This document shows, piece by piece, positions 41,580 through 51,854 of a DNA stretch of 64,000 nt. Made by a program: the position numbers and the translations under genes. Position 1 is the stretch's first letter. Every line of letters begins with the position of its first letter. The stretch comes from Brevibacterium sp. UCMA 11754 (lineage in GTDB: Bacteria; Actinomycetota; Actinomycetes; Actinomycetales; Brevibacteriaceae). Below the pieces are notes generated by a model. It was not told the DNA's origin, searched no databases, and saw nothing but the letters and a program-made list of their open reading frames with translations. The stretch lies in the NCBI RefSeq assembly GCF_021532275.1, contig NZ_JACBOT010000021.1, forward strand, positions 62,001 through 126,000, written 5' to 3'.

Positions 41580-42931
41580 CGTTCATCCCTCGACCGCAGA
41601 TCACGGCGGCTGCGTGGCTGCTGTCCCGAATCAGGCTGCTGTGTCTGAGGCGGCTGCGCCGGAGGCTGCTGAGGCTGCTGCTGCCAGGCCTGCACCGGCC
41701 CCGACTGGGGTCCAGGTTGGGACCCTGACTGCGGCGCTGCCTGTGGGTCCCCGAGTGACCGGCCCACGCCTGGGCCGGGCTTGAACTGGGAGTGCTGACC
41801 AGAGTCCGGTCGGAAACCGCCGCCCAGGGATTCTCCGGTCGACCGGTGGACGAGGTTGCCGTCGACTCGCTCGAGGCGTCGCTTCGAGGTTCGTCGCGGT
41901 GTGCCCAGGATCCGTCCCTGAAGCTCCGCCTCGTTAGGCTGCCGGGGAGGCAGGAAGCCGGGAGTCTGCCCCGAGTCGGGAAGCTGCACCGGCTGGACCG
42001 GATGAGATCCGGCCGCGGCATGCCCGACCTGATCGGCCATCGGCGGCACCGTCACCTGAGCGGCATCGCCGAGGACCGGCAACACCATACGCACCGAGGT
42101 GCCCACACCTTCTTGGCTGAACAGCTGCACCGAGCCGCCGTGACGGGTCACAATCGCCCGCACCAGTGACAGTCCCATGCCGGAACCGGCCACTGCACGA
42201 ACGCGCGAGCCGCGTGAGAGTTCGTCCCACACCTGCTCCTGCTCCGTCAGCGGAATGCCGCTGCCGGTGTCGGCCACCTCGACGACGACCCAGCGGTGGC
42301 TGTCGATGATCTGCTCATTGGCACGCAGTTCGACGACTTCGGCCTGAGAGGAGTATTTGAGCGCATTGCCCAGCAGGTTGAGGATCGCTGTGAGCAGCAG
42401 ATCTTCCTCACCGGCGATGTCGGGCAGACGCCAGGGTGCACGGGCGACCGTGGCCACGATCATGCGATCTTCTGCGCCGGGTGCCGTCGATGCATCCTCG
42501 ACGGCCTGGTGGATGAGCCGATCGAGATCGACTCGGGAGTATTCGATGATGCGCGTCTCGACGTCGGCGAGTTTGCGCAGGTCGGCCAGCAGGCGTGCGA
42601 CCCGGCGCGAGGAGATGTCTACCTGTTTGGCTGAGGATTCGACTTCGGTGATCGAGCCGCCCTCACGGACAACGTCGCGGATGCTCGCGGCCGATGTGCG
42701 CAGCGCGGTCAGCGGATTCTTCAGCTCGTGGTCCAGTCGGATGAGCATCCGATTGCGTTTGGCCAGGGAGTCCTCACTCGCCGCTGTCTCGATCGACTCC
42801 TTCAGTGCGGCCTCACGTCTGCGCAGATACCTCCAGGCGAAGAAGGCGCCGACGGCCAAGCCTGCCAGCACGAGGAAAAGCAGGAGCAGGAACAGCCAGA
42901 TCTGGATCTCGATGACCAGAAAGTTCGTCAT
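41576..42931 (-). CDS. Sensor histidine kinase of the Mrp operon
   Basis: 451 aa. One N-terminal membrane helix (residues ~12-33) with almost no extracytoplasmic part, then HisKA with H68 in RLDHELKNPLTALR, and a HATPase (NLLGNALKYS, VADTGSGIPL, GSGMGLSLV). The last ~125 residues are Gln/Pro/Gly/Ser-rich and disordered. Lacking an external sensor domain, it may sense within the membrane or through the coupled lipoprotein. Overlaps both neighbours by 4 nt. Confidence 0.9.
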   Translation of the reverse strand: MTNFLVIEIQIWLFLLLLFLVLAGLAVGAFFAWRYLRRREAALKESIETAASEDSLAKRNRMLIRLDHELKNPLTALRTSAASIRDVVREGGSITEVESSAKQVDISSRRVARLLADLRKLADVETRIIEYSRVDLDRLIHQAVEDASTAPGAEDRMIVATVARAPWRLPDIAGEEDLLLTAILNLLGNALKYSSQAEVVELRANEQIIDSHRWVVVEVADTGSGIPLTEQEQVWDELSRGSRVRAVAGSGMGLSLVRAIVTRHGGSVQLFSQEGVGTSVRMVLPVLGDAAQVTVPPMADQVGHAAAGSHPVQPVQLPDSGQTPGFLPPRQPNEAELQGRILGTPRRTSKRRLERVDGNLVHRSTGESLGGGFRPDSGQHSQFKPGPGVGRSLGDPQAAPQSGSQPGPQSGPVQAWQQQPQQPPAQPPQTQQPDSGQQPRSRRDLRSRDER

Positions 42932-43680
42932 GGTGACCTCTGACCATCTTCGCCTCGGACCTCACCGACGAATCTGTAGCCCCGACCCTGCACGGTGGCG
43001 ATCCACCGAGGTTCGGCGGCGTCCTCCCCGAGGACTCGGCGCAGTTCGGCCACACGGGAATCCACCGCACGTGTGCCCACGGCCTCTTCGAAGCCCCACA
43101 GGATCTCAAGCAGACGGGACCGTTCGATGAGTTCGTCCTTGTGGACCATGAGGTATTCCAGCAGGGTGAAGCCCTTGGGGGTGATGACAAGTTCGCGATT
43201 GCCCATCCATGCGCGCCTGCCCACACGATCGACGCGCAGGCCGAAGCTCGAAACCAGCACCGGAGCAGTGGCCAGGGGCGGTCCGTCTGTCCGGGTCCGA
43301 CGCAGCACTGCGCGGATGCGCGCCACGAGCTCATGTGGGTCAAAGGGCTTGTTGAGGTAGTCGTCGGCGCCCTCTTCGAGCGCCATCGCCCGCTCGACGG
43401 CCTCTCCGACTTGGGTCAGCAGCAGAACCGGGACCCAGTTCTCCTCCTGGCGCAGTCGTCGCAGAACCTGTCTGCCATCGGCACCGGGCATGAGCACGTC
43501 AAGGACGCAGACATCGGGATTGTGCCGGTGGATCTCATCGAGGGCCAACAGGCCATCGCTGGCGGCGAGCACCCGAAAACCGGAGCGTTCGAGGAAGGGG
43601 ACAACGGCGCCGAGGACATCGGGTTCGTCGTCGGCGACCAGCACCAAGGGCTGGGGTTCGTGCTGAGTGTCAGCCGTCAT
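42928..43680 (-). CDS. OmpR-type response regulator of the Mrp operon
   Basis: 250 aa from ATG 43680, which overlaps mrpG by 11 bp; longer frames are rejected. Receiver (residues ~10-125) with ADDEPD acidic pocket, phospho-Asp in VCVLDVLMPG and Lys in LNKPFDPHEL, then a winged helix ending in IATVQGRGYRFVG. It probably controls its own mrp operon in response to pH or Na+. Confidence 0.9.
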   Translation of the reverse strand: MTADTQHEPQPLVLVADDEPDVLGAVVPFLERSGFRVLAASDGLLALDEIHRHNPDVCVLDVLMPGADGRQVLRRLRQEENWVPVLLLTQVGEAVERAMALEEGADDYLNKPFDPHELVARIRAVLRRTRTDGPPLATAPVLVSSFGLRVDRVGRRAWMGNRELVITPKGFTLLEYLMVHKDELIERSRLLEILWGFEEAVGTRAVDSRVAELRRVLGEDAAEPRWIATVQGRGYRFVGEVRGEDGQRSP

Positions 43681-44065
43681 TGTGGTCCGTTCCACTTCCT
43701 CTTCTGCGTTCCCACGCGGCTTCCCTGGCTTCTGCCCGATCGACCGCCTCGGCGAGCTCATCTCGGTACAGCATAGAACGTCGCAGGTGCTTGGTGCGAT
43801 AACCGGCTCGTCCGACCATGTGCGTGGCAACGGGAATCGTGACGAGTTGGAACGAGATGACGATCGCCAACGTCGTCACCGTCGACCATGCAGGGTACTG
43901 GATCGCAATCGCGACAGCCACCATCAGCAGCCCCAGGATCTGGGGCTTTGCGCTCGCGTGCATGCGTGAGAGGAGATCGCCGAAGCGCAGCAGACCCAGC
44001 GCGGCAGCCAGCGACAGCACCCCGCCGAGGAGGATGAGCACCGCAGAGATGATGTCGAGGATCAT
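43670..44065 (-). CDS. mrpG: Mrp antiporter subunit G
   Basis: 131 aa, three membrane helices; MrpG motif GLLRFGDLLSRMHASAKPQILG. Essential small subunit of the Na+/H+ antiporter. Translationally coupled to mrpF (overlap 44062-44065) and to the response regulator. Confidence 0.92.
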   Translation of the reverse strand: MILDIISAVLILLGGVLSLAAALGLLRFGDLLSRMHASAKPQILGLLMVAVAIAIQYPAWSTVTTLAIVISFQLVTIPVATHMVGRAGYRTKHLRRSMLYRDELAEAVDRAEAREAAWERRRGSGTDHNDG

Positions 44066-44742
44066 CGGCGTCCCCCTTCGTCTTCATCCGGTTCAGGTCC
44101 GGTGCGCTCACCGTCGTCGGAGTCCTCGGGTCCCGAGTCGGGTCCCGTACCCATCCCCTCAGCATCCGGGTCGGCGTCGGGGTCGGCGCTGGGGTCGGCG
44201 CTGGGGGCAGCGCCGGGGTCGGTTCCTTGGTCGAGTCCCACGGTCACAGGCTCTTCGTCTTCCTGCACGGTGATCGCATCGGGCCCGTCGGCGACATCGG
44301 ATATTCCGCGGGCCACGTCATCGGGCCACTCCTCGCCGACCGGGGATTGTGCCTGCTGGCGGGCCCCGGTGCCGCTGTTCCCCTCGGTGTCATCGACTGA
44401 TTCCTTGGGCATGTGCCAGTCCGAGCTGGAGAAGTCACTGAGTGAGCCCACCTCGGCGCCGGGGGTCATGGAATCGGACTTGGACACGTACCGGGAGACG
44501 CTGACGGAGCCCACGAATCCGAGCATCGCCAGCACGATGAGCACAGGCAGGAGATCCGTGCGACCGGACAGGGCCATGAACCCGCCCAAACCGCACATGA
44601 TGGAGGCCAGCACAACGTCGGTGGCGATCATGCGATCGAGGATCGAAGGCCCTCGAACGATGCGGTAGAGGGCGATGATCGCCGATGTGGCCAGCAGCAC
44701 CGAGGCTGCGACGATGAGGGTGTCGAGGACGATCTGGCTCAT
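44062..44742 (-). CDS. mrpF: Mrp antiporter subunit F with long acidic tail
   Basis: 226 aa, but only the first ~90 residues are MrpF (three helices; RIVRGPSILDRMIATDVV). The remaining ~135 residues are Asp/Gly/Pro/Glu-rich and disordered, containing the repeat SADPSADPDADPDAEG. Ordinary MrpF is ~90 aa. The tail would face the cytoplasm and could be a regulatory or cation-attracting extension. Confidence 0.9.
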   Translation of the reverse strand: MSQIVLDTLIVAASVLLATSAIIALYRIVRGPSILDRMIATDVVLASIMCGLGGFMALSGRTDLLPVLIVLAMLGFVGSVSVSRYVSKSDSMTPGAEVGSLSDFSSSDWHMPKESVDDTEGNSGTGARQQAQSPVGEEWPDDVARGISDVADGPDAITVQEDEEPVTVGLDQGTDPGAAPSADPSADPDADPDAEGMGTGPDSGPEDSDDGERTGPEPDEDEGGRR

Positions 44743-45329
44743 CAGGCACCTCCGCGTTCATCGGCCATCGGATCGGGGTTGACCTTCAGTGCGGCGAGGT
44801 CACGGTGGGAGCCGAGGGCTTTGATGAGCAGCTCTTCGATATGGTAGACGAGCTCTTTGGCGGCGAGGACCTTCTCCTCGGAATCGCAGTCGAGGACGTG
44901 CAGATAGAGGACGCCCAGCGCCCGGTCGCTGTCGACGATGATCGATCCGGGGATGAGGCTGGCAGTGTCGGCTACGAGTGTCATCAGAAGGTCCGAACTC
45001 GTGCGCAGGTCGCAGGCGATGACCGATCCGGCGCCCACCGCGCGCGGCCGGAATGCGTACCAAGCCACCTCGACAGAGGCGATGATGAGCGAATAGAGGA
45101 ACCACAGTCCGTAGCTGAGGGCGTGGATGATGTTGAACCTGCCGGAGAGCACCACCGGCGGCAGGTAGAACACGCGGGTCACGACGAAGGCGAGGATGAT
45201 GCCGGTGATGATGTGCATGAGCGACACCGCATCCCAGAGCATCACCCACAACAGGACGAGGAAGAACACCAGAACGAGCTGTTGGACGAAGCTCCTGCGT
45301 TTCGTCATCCGAGGCCGGTTGGGACTCAC
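44742..45329 (-). CDS. mrpE: Mrp antiporter subunit E
   Basis: 195 aa; MrpE core with two N-terminal helices and SLIIASVEVAWYAF, then a soluble alpha/beta part (LGVLYLHVLDCDSEEKV). GTG 45329 overlaps the mrpD stop as GTGA; ATG 45308 is an alternative. Coupled to mrpF by one base. Confidence 0.9.
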   Translation of the reverse strand: MSPNRPRMTKRRSFVQQLVLVFFLVLLWVMLWDAVSLMHIITGIILAFVVTRVFYLPPVVLSGRFNIIHALSYGLWFLYSLIIASVEVAWYAFRPRAVGAGSVIACDLRTSSDLLMTLVADTASLIPGSIIVDSDRALGVLYLHVLDCDSEEKVLAAKELVYHIEELLIKALGSHRDLAALKVNPDPMADERGGA

Positions 45330-46909
45330 AGGCCATCACCCCCGAGCACATCGCTCACGTAGCTGACCGGCGACTGCAGGTTCTCCGCAGCACGGTTCGC
45401 CATTCCCCACAGCGGGGCCGCGAAGACGGTGAGGACGATGGAGGCTATGACGACCACGGTGGTGGCGGCGAACATCGATCCCGGAACGCCGATCTGTGAT
45501 TTCCAGGGCTTGCCCGCGAGCTTGGCCTTCTTGCGTTCGGCGAACTCTGCGACGAGCTCTTCGTTCGGCTCCTCCGCATCCGCGGGGTCCCGCCAGAAGG
45601 CCAGGTTGAAGGTACGCCCGATGACGTAGAGGGTCAGCAGGCTGGTCACCGTGCCGGCGACGATGAGGCTGACAGCGAGCCAGTCGTGGTCGGAGAAGCC
45701 GGCGGCGAAGAGGCCGACCTTGCCGATGAACCCGGAGAACGGCGGGATGCCGGAGAGGTTGAGGGCAGGGATGAAGAAGATGATCGACAGCGCCGGTGAG
45801 AGCACCATGAGCCCACCCAAGGACCTGGTCGAGGTCGACCCACCTCGCATTTCCACCATTCCTATGGCCAGGAACAGCGCGGTCTGGACGATGATGTGGT
45901 GGACCGTGTAGTAGATTGCGGCAGCGAGTCCGACAGTGGTCCCCAGAGCCACACCGAAGAGCATGTAGCCGATGTGGGAGACGAGGGTGAAGGACACGAT
46001 CCTCTTGATCTCCGACTGGGCGATCGCGCCTAAGATTCCGACCACCATCGTCAATGCTGCCGCTATCAGGAGAGGCACTCGCAGAGAGGACTCGGAGAAC
46101 AGCAGCGTCTCGGTGCGGATGATCGCATAGATGCCGACCTTCGTCAGCAGCCCCGCGAACACAGCCGTGACCGGGGCCGGAGCGGTCGGATAGGAGTCGG
46201 GCAGCCAGAAGGACAGGGGAAAGATCGCGGCCTTGATGCCGAAGCCGATGAGCAGGAGGACATGCAGGATCATCTGCACATCCGGCGGCAGTTCGCTCAG
46301 CCGCTCGGACAGCTGCGCCATGTTCACTGTTCCGGTCGCCGAGTAGATGACGCCGATCGCTGCCAGGAAGATGATCGAGGACACGAGCGAGACGACGACG
46401 TAGGTCACGCCCGCCCGAATCCGCTCGGCCGTGGCACCCAGCGTCAGCAGCACATAGGAGGCGACGAGGAACATCTCGAAGCCGACGTAGAGGTTGAAGA
46501 GGTCACCGGCGAGGAAGGCGTTGGCGACGCCCGCGCACAGCACCAGATAGCTGGGGTTGAACACGGAGATCGGGGTCTCGTCCGAATCGTCGTTGGCGTC
46601 CTGGCTGAGCGCGTAGATGAGCACGCACAAGGTGACCAGGGAGGATACGACGAGCATGAGCGAGGAGAGCCTGTCGGCGACGAGCACGATCCCTGCGGGC
46701 GGCTCCCACCCGCCGATCGCCACGACCTGCGGGCCGTGGGCGTCGACGCCGAAGAGCATGATGAGGGAGATGATCATGACCGCGCTGAGGATCAGGATCG
46801 ACACGATGTTCTGCGCCCGCGAGTGCTTCGACAGCACCAGCGCCAGGCCTGCACCGAGGAGGGGCAGGAGGACGGGCAGCGGCACAAGCACGGGAAGGAG
46901 ATCTATCAT
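45326..46909 (-). CDS. mrpD: Mrp antiporter subunit D
   Basis: 527 aa, about 14 helices; ND-type proton-channel motifs LYVGFEMFLVASYVL (key Glu), FGIKAAIFPLSFWLPDSYPT (key Lys) and MLFGVALGT. Homologous to NuoL/M/N antiporter subunits. ATG 46909 overlaps mrpC by 4 nt. Confidence 0.94.
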   Translation of the reverse strand: MIDLLPVLVPLPVLLPLLGAGLALVLSKHSRAQNIVSILILSAVMIISLIMLFGVDAHGPQVVAIGGWEPPAGIVLVADRLSSLMLVVSSLVTLCVLIYALSQDANDDSDETPISVFNPSYLVLCAGVANAFLAGDLFNLYVGFEMFLVASYVLLTLGATAERIRAGVTYVVVSLVSSIIFLAAIGVIYSATGTVNMAQLSERLSELPPDVQMILHVLLLIGFGIKAAIFPLSFWLPDSYPTAPAPVTAVFAGLLTKVGIYAIIRTETLLFSESSLRVPLLIAAALTMVVGILGAIAQSEIKRIVSFTLVSHIGYMLFGVALGTTVGLAAAIYYTVHHIIVQTALFLAIGMVEMRGGSTSTRSLGGLMVLSPALSIIFFIPALNLSGIPPFSGFIGKVGLFAAGFSDHDWLAVSLIVAGTVTSLLTLYVIGRTFNLAFWRDPADAEEPNEELVAEFAERKKAKLAGKPWKSQIGVPGSMFAATTVVVIASIVLTVFAAPLWGMANRAAENLQSPVSYVSDVLGGDGL

Positions 46910-47505
46910 TTCTTCTCCTCCGTCTCGGTTCCTTCGGAACCTCTGCCGTCCTTGTTCGCCGAGGTGGTCCCGGTCCTGCCCATGCCCTCGCTGCTCTTCG
47001 CCCTGTCCGTGCCGACCTCGCCGTCTTCACGTTCGTGGGGCTTGCCGTCGTCGTCGAGGTCGATGGCGCCGGTGATCGGGCTTTCGGCCTCATCACCGAA
47101 CTCGGTGTCGTCGTAGTCAGTGCTCGCCTCCGCCTCGGAGTCGATCATCTTCGTGATCGCCACCCGCAGGTCGGCGGTGTCGTCCTGCAGCGAGTCGGCG
47201 CGAACCAATCGCCAGGAGCGATAGATCATGGCCAGCAGGAACGCTGTGACCGCGAACGTGATGACGATGGCTGTGAGGATGAGCGCCTGTGGCAGCGGAT
47301 CCGACATGCCCTCCGTGGACAGGTTCTTCCCGTCAGTCAGTGGCGGGGCTCCCCTGCCTGCGGTGAGGATGATGAGGAGGTTGACTCCGTTGCCCAGGAG
47401 GATGAAGCCCAGCAGCACGCGGGTCAGGGAGCGTTCGAGCATGAGGTAGATGCCACAGGCGAAGAGGAATCCCATCGCCAGCACCATGATGAAGGGCACA
47501 GTCAT
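46906..47505 (-). CDS. mrpC: Mrp antiporter subunit C with acidic extension
   Basis: 199 aa. The NuoK-like core (~110 residues; [23 protein letters not shown]) is followed by an ~85-residue Asp/Glu/Gly/Thr-rich tail, echoing the tail on MrpF. Normal MrpC is ~112 aa. Overlaps mrpA and mrpD by 4 nt. Confidence 0.92.
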   Translation of the reverse strand: MTVPFIMVLAMGFLFACGIYLMLERSLTRVLLGFILLGNGVNLLIILTAGRGAPPLTDGKNLSTEGMSDPLPQALILTAIVITFAVTAFLLAMIYRSWRLVRADSLQDDTADLRVAITKMIDSEAEASTDYDDTEFGDEAESPITGAIDLDDDGKPHEREDGEVGTDRAKSSEGMGRTGTTSANKDGRGSEGTETEEKK

Positions 47506-50500
47506 AGCCGTCCCCCTTCCGCGCCGTTGTCCACGTCGAGGTGGTTGACACGGTCGAGGATCGAGGAGACCGCGTCGTGCTCAGCCTCGGCGCTGAAGTT
47601 CTCCGAGAGGTTGTACGACTGGTTGAGTCGGTTGGTCAGCACCATCTCGTCGCGCTCCTGGTGCAGGTCCACCTCGGCGCCCAAGGATCTGAGGATGTCG
47701 AGCATGAGGCCGACGACGATGAGGTAGACGCCGATGTCGAAGAACGTCGAGGTTCCGAACGACAGATGTCCGAGCACCGGAATGTCGCCCTCGAGATAGA
47801 CGGACTTGAACACGGTGTCGCCCCAGATCCAACCGCCGACGCCGGTGAGCACGGCCATGATCATTCCGGTTCCCAGCAGGCCCGAGGGGGTGAAGCGGGC
47901 CGCCTCGGCGAGTTCGAATTTGCCTCCGGCGAGGTAGCGCACGACCAGTGCCAGACCGGCCACGAGACCACCGGCGAAGCCGCCGCCGGGTTCGTTGTGA
48001 CCGGCGAAGAGGAGGTAGAGGGAGAAGATGAGGACAGCGTGGAAGACCAGGCGGGCGGTCACCTCGAGGATGATGGATCGGTTGCGTGGGGCCAGTGTGC
48101 GTCCGGCGATGAGCCAGGAGACTCGCCGCTGTGTCACGTCCTCGCGCTGAGTGTCGTGGAAGTTGCCGATCTCCTCGGCCACCGGCTGGAAGCGCACCCG
48201 GCCCTGCAGCTCGGTGCCGTCACGGCGGGAGACGAAGCGGTGGAGGTGTCCTTCACGACCGCGGACGAAGATCAGTCCGGCGATGCCGGTGCCGGCGGCG
48301 ACGAGGACCGAGATCTCACCGAGGGTGTCCCAGACGCGGATGTCGACGAGAGTCACGTTGACGATGTTCTTCCCGTGGCCGAGTTCGTAGGCGAGCTGAC
48401 CGAAGTCCACGGAGACTGGGTCGCTGATGCGCACACCGGCGGCGATGAGCACGACCACCATCATGGTCACGCCGACTGCGGCGCCGATGATGGCGCGCCA
48501 GGCCGGGGTGAAGCGGCCGGTGCTCTGACCGATCCGAGCCGGGAGTCGGCGCAGGACGAGGACGAAGACGACGATGGTGATGGTCTCGACGAGAACCTGG
48601 GTCAGGGCCAGGTCCGGGGCGCCGACGAAGGCGAAGTAGGCGACCATCGCATAGCCCGAGATTCCGGTGACGACCACGGCGGTGAAACGTTTCTTAGCGC
48701 GGGTGGCTGCGACTGCGACGATGATGAGGACCGCTGCGATGATGAGGTCGAGCGGGGTGTCGAAGAGTTGGAAATCGATGTTCCAGGTGTCGTTCGAGAT
48801 CACGGCCAGACCGATGCCTGCCACGAGGACGAGGTAGATCACGCTCTGGTAGAACGGCAGCGAACCGCGCTGGGTGCGGGAGGTGACCCACAGGGCCAGC
48901 CTCTCCATCCAGTTGATCAGCTTGCTGTACAGGTCGTGGAAGTCCAGGCCCGAAGGCAGCGTCGACTGGACCTTGGCAAACGAGTCGCGGAGGAAGAAGA
49001 GGCCAAGACCGACGGCGATCGTGATCGCGGACAGGGCCAGTGCAGGTTCGAGCCCGTGCCATAGGGCCAGGTGGTAGTCGCCGTCGCCGGGGTCGATGAC
49101 CGGCAGCATCGAGGTCCAGGCTCCGAAGTAGCCGTCGAGGAGCCCGGCGGCCGGTCCCAACACCACGGTGAGCGCGGTGAGCATGACCGGGGAGATGATC
49201 AGCGTGATCTTCTCATCGCGGCGGGCGATGTCGTCGACGCCCGCTTTGCTCGAGAACGCGCCCCAGACGAAGCGCGCCGAGTAGGCCACGGTGAGCATCG
49301 ATCCGATCATGACGCCGATCAGCGCAATGATCGATGCCTTGTCCCCAGAAGCCAGCAGGGTCGAATAGACCGCTTCCTTGGCTACAAAGCCCAGCAGCGG
49401 CGGCAGGCCGGACATCGAGGCCGCGGCAATCGTGGCGCAGACGGCGACGACGGGGAATGCCTTCCAGCCACCGGAGAGCTTCGTCAGGTCACGCGTGCCG
49501 GCACGATGGTCGATGATGCCCACGCACAGGAACAGACAGGCCTTGAAGAGGGCGTGTGCGATGAGCATCGCCAGCGCGGCTTTTGTGATGTCGGGTGTGC
49601 CGAAGGAGGCCATCGTCGTGAGGAACCCGAGCTGGGAGACCGTGCCGAAGGCAAGCAGGAGTTTGAGGTCGGTCTGCTTCAGGGCCTGCCAGCCGCCGAT
49701 GAACATCGTGAGCAGTCCCAGCGTGAGCAGGGTCTCCGACCATCCGGGCAGTGCGTGGTAGCCCGGTGCCAGACGCAGGATGAGGTAGATCCCGGCCTTG
49801 ACCATCGCCGCTGCGTGCAGGTAGGCGCTGACCGGGGTCGGTGCTGCCATGGCGCCGGGGAGCCAGAAGTGGAAGGGCAGCAGCGCGGACTTCGAGACCG
49901 CACCGACGAGGATGAGGATCACGGCCGTGACGATGACGGGCCCGGTGTCCAGACCGAGACTGGCGCGCTCCATGAGCGTGGAAATCTGGCCTGTTCCGGT
50001 CGCGGCCATGAGCAGGATCATGCCCACGAGCATGGCCAGTCCGCCGGCCGTGGTGACGATGAGGGCCTGCAGTGCGGCCTGGCGGGAGCGACGGCGGGAT
50101 TGGCTGTGGCCGATGAGGAGGTAGGAGAAGACCGTGGTGCCTTCCCAGAACAGGTAGAGCATGAGGAGCTCATCGGCGATGACGAGTCCGTACATCATTC
50201 CGGCGAAGGCCATGAATACTGCGGCGAACCGGGCCAGGCCGGGCTCATCGGGTGGGAAGTAGCGGGCACAGTAGACGAAGACGAGGGCACCGACGCCTGT
50301 GACCAGAAGACTCATGATCCAGGAGAGTTCGTCGAGGCGGAAGATCCCCTCGAGGCCGAGTGCCGGCAGCCAGTTCATGCTCTCGACCAAGGGCGAACCT
50401 GCAGACCCGAAGATGTCGGGGACCTTGGCCAGGCTGAAGATCAGCGCGGCGAACGGCACCAGCGCAAGGAAGAAGAACCCGTTGCGACCGAGGCGCCTGA

Positions 50501-50555
50501 CCAGTGGGTACGCAATGACAGCAGCCCCGAAAAAGGCTCCTGTCATGACTATCAC
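47502..50555 (-). CDS. mrpA: Mrp antiporter subunit A fused to subunit B
   Basis: 1017 aa. NuoL-like N-terminal half with [18 protein letters not shown] (functional Glu) and [18 protein letters not shown] (Lys), the MrpA-specific C-terminal helices, and a fused MrpB domain at the end ([34 protein letters not shown]). GTG 50555 is 8 nt after GGAGG. With C-G it makes the complete Na+(K+)/H+ antiporter for alkali and salt homeostasis. Confidence 0.94.
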   Translation of the reverse strand: MIVMTGAFFGAAVIAYPLVRRLGRNGFFFLALVPFAALIFSLAKVPDIFGSAGSPLVESMNWLPALGLEGIFRLDELSWIMSLLVTGVGALVFVYCARYFPPDEPGLARFAAVFMAFAGMMYGLVIADELLMLYLFWEGTTVFSYLLIGHSQSRRRSRQAALQALIVTTAGGLAMLVGMILLMAATGTGQISTLMERASLGLDTGPVIVTAVILILVGAVSKSALLPFHFWLPGAMAAPTPVSAYLHAAAMVKAGIYLILRLAPGYHALPGWSETLLTLGLLTMFIGGWQALKQTDLKLLLAFGTVSQLGFLTTMASFGTPDITKAALAMLIAHALFKACLFLCVGIIDHRAGTRDLTKLSGGWKAFPVVAVCATIAAASMSGLPPLLGFVAKEAVYSTLLASGDKASIIALIGVMIGSMLTVAYSARFVWGAFSSKAGVDDIARRDEKITLIISPVMLTALTVVLGPAAGLLDGYFGAWTSMLPVIDPGDGDYHLALWHGLEPALALSAITIAVGLGLFFLRDSFAKVQSTLPSGLDFHDLYSKLINWMERLALWVTSRTQRGSLPFYQSVIYLVLVAGIGLAVISNDTWNIDFQLFDTPLDLIIAAVLIIVAVAATRAKKRFTAVVVTGISGYAMVAYFAFVGAPDLALTQVLVETITIVVFVLVLRRLPARIGQSTGRFTPAWRAIIGAAVGVTMMVVVLIAAGVRISDPVSVDFGQLAYELGHGKNIVNVTLVDIRVWDTLGEISVLVAAGTGIAGLIFVRGREGHLHRFVSRRDGTELQGRVRFQPVAEEIGNFHDTQREDVTQRRVSWLIAGRTLAPRNRSIILEVTARLVFHAVLIFSLYLLFAGHNEPGGGFAGGLVAGLALVVRYLAGGKFELAEAARFTPSGLLGTGMIMAVLTGVGGWIWGDTVFKSVYLEGDIPVLGHLSFGTSTFFDIGVYLIVVGLMLDILRSLGAEVDLHQERDEMVLTNRLNQSYNLSENFSAEAEHDAVSSILDRVNHLDVDNGAEGGRL

Positions 50556-50668
50556 CGGCGGACACCTCCGTCATTTATACGATTTGCCAGAATGTAGTGC
50601 TCAACAGTATTTTCTCACGACACCCTGCCTATCTCCCAATCAATGGGGCCGTTCGCAGCAGTCATTAT

Positions 50669-50683
50669 GAACACATTCTGTTC
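50669..50683. promoter_or_regulatory. GAACA-N5-TGTTC dyad upstream of mrpA
   Basis: Inverted repeat 114-128 bp before the mrpA start. It is a candidate operator for the operon's own response regulator or another factor. Its spacing differs from the LexA box (GAAC-N4-GTTC), so SOS control is not claimed. Confidence 0.3.
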
Positions 50684-50753
50684 AGATTCCACGCCCATTC
50701 CACATAGGTTCTGCGCGAACCCTGCGCGAATCAAACCGTTCACCGCCCGCGAA

Positions 50754-50860
50754 GTCGACTTCGCGACGGCCCGGGGTTTGGTCAGCTTCGCAACCGCCCG
50801 GGGGGCTTAGTCAGCTTTGCAACGGCCCGAGGGCTGAGGGCTGGAACCTGCGTCAGCTGC
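50754..50860 (+). repeat. 27-29-bp tandem repeats downstream of the dcd-linked gene
   Basis: GTCRRCTTYGCRACSGCCCGRGG at 50754, 50781 and 50810, plus a match GTCAGCTGCG (50852) that contains the gene's stop codon. The palindrome CGCGAAGTCGACTTCGCG (50748-50765) overlaps the first unit. Confidence 0.55.
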
Positions 50861-51854
50861 GGAGTTGGCTGCTCGTGACGAGGAAGCCGGTCTCATCCAG
50901 GCCGGTGCCGTCACAGCCGATGAGCAGTTCTGCTCCGATGCTGTCGACGAGGCCGGCCACCTTGTTGCGCATTCGCCGGAAACGACGGGTCTGGACCGGC
51001 TGGTAGCGCTTCGACTCGGTATCCATCCAGTGCACGTGGTACTCGATCAGCGGCATCGCAAGATGCTTGCCGATGATCGGCGGCACCCAGTCAGACTCCG
51101 ATACTCGAATCTCAATCATGCCTGCCTTCTCGCTGATCTCCCCGAGAGGGACGAGGAGCGAATAGCCGTCGAGGATGACCGGCGCCGAAGGATCGAAGAG
51201 CGGATCGTCGATCGTGGCCTGAGCCAGGACAGCCTCGTCGGGTGTCGGCAGCGCCTGCTGGAAGGCATGCGGAGCGTGCTTGCGGACGAGCGACAGCGCC
51301 ACGTCGGGCTCGAGCCAATAGGACGAGTAGAGATAGAGGTCGATCTTCGCCTCCGGGTCGGGCACGATGACCCGAGTCGGCAGGCCCGGTTCGTCCGCGA
51401 GGCGGACACCGGTGTGCAGGCGTGATGCGACGCCCAGGATGAGGCTGAGCATCCGCTCCTCCTCCCGGTCGGGCAGCCCTTCCGGGAACGCCTCATGGAG
51501 TCCGTCTGCGTCGCTGAACCAGACAGGCGGCGGGACCGGCTCCCGGTCTCGGGGGCAGTCGATGACTACCGCGTGATGAGCCCAGTCGGGAACCTCGAGC
51601 GCGGCGATCGCGGCAGCATCGAGGTCGACTCCCTCACTCAGACGTGAGTGTCGGCTCAGCTTCAGCTGACCTCTTTCATCCAGGCGGGGCGCGAGGTCGG
51701 GAAGCCTGTTGTGCACGAGCGCGAGCACATCGGAGACCTCGACCCCTTCGTCGAGGAGAAGCAGATGGAAGCCGCGCAGGTCCGCCGAGACATCCGTGTC
51801 ACTGACACGCTCGGCGGCCTCACGCTGCATCCGCAGCTCTCGGCGAGTGGTCAC
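50853..51854 (-). CDS. Unknown protein coupled to dcd
   Basis: 333 aa from GTG 51854, which overlaps the dcd stop as GTGA. No family recognised. It is soluble, charged and without signal peptide, with a probable alpha/beta layout ([45 protein letters not shown]). Open frames continuing upstream through dcd are shadows. Translational coupling suggests a link to nucleotide metabolism, which is inference. Its stop-codon segment is repeated downstream. Confidence 0.75.
   Translation of the reverse strand: MTTRRELRMQREAAERVSDTDVSADLRGFHLLLLDEGVEVSDVLALVHNRLPDLAPRLDERGQLKLSRHSRLSEGVDLDAAAIAALEVPDWAHHAVVIDCPRDREPVPPPVWFSDADGLHEAFPEGLPDREEERMLSLILGVASRLHTGVRLADEPGLPTRVIVPDPEAKIDLYLYSSYWLEPDVALSLVRKHAPHAFQQALPTPDEAVLAQATIDDPLFDPSAPVILDGYSLLVPLGEISEKAGMIEIRVSESDWVPPIIGKHLAMPLIEYHVHWMDTESKRYQPVQTRRFRRMRNKVAGLVDSIGAELLIGCDGTGLDETGFLVTSSQLRS

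Noticed and set aside
42928..43680. Response regulator as MtrA itself
   Set aside because: Genomic context is the mrp operon, not mtrAB-lpqB, and the kinase lacks an external sensor domain.
47541..50597. Two ~500-codon plus-strand frames opposite mrpA
   Set aside because: Asp/Gly/His/Glu-rich shadows of hydrophobic codons in mrpA.
50669..50683. LexA (SOS) box upstream of mrpA
   Set aside because: GAACA-N5-TGTTC has the wrong spacing for a LexA site.
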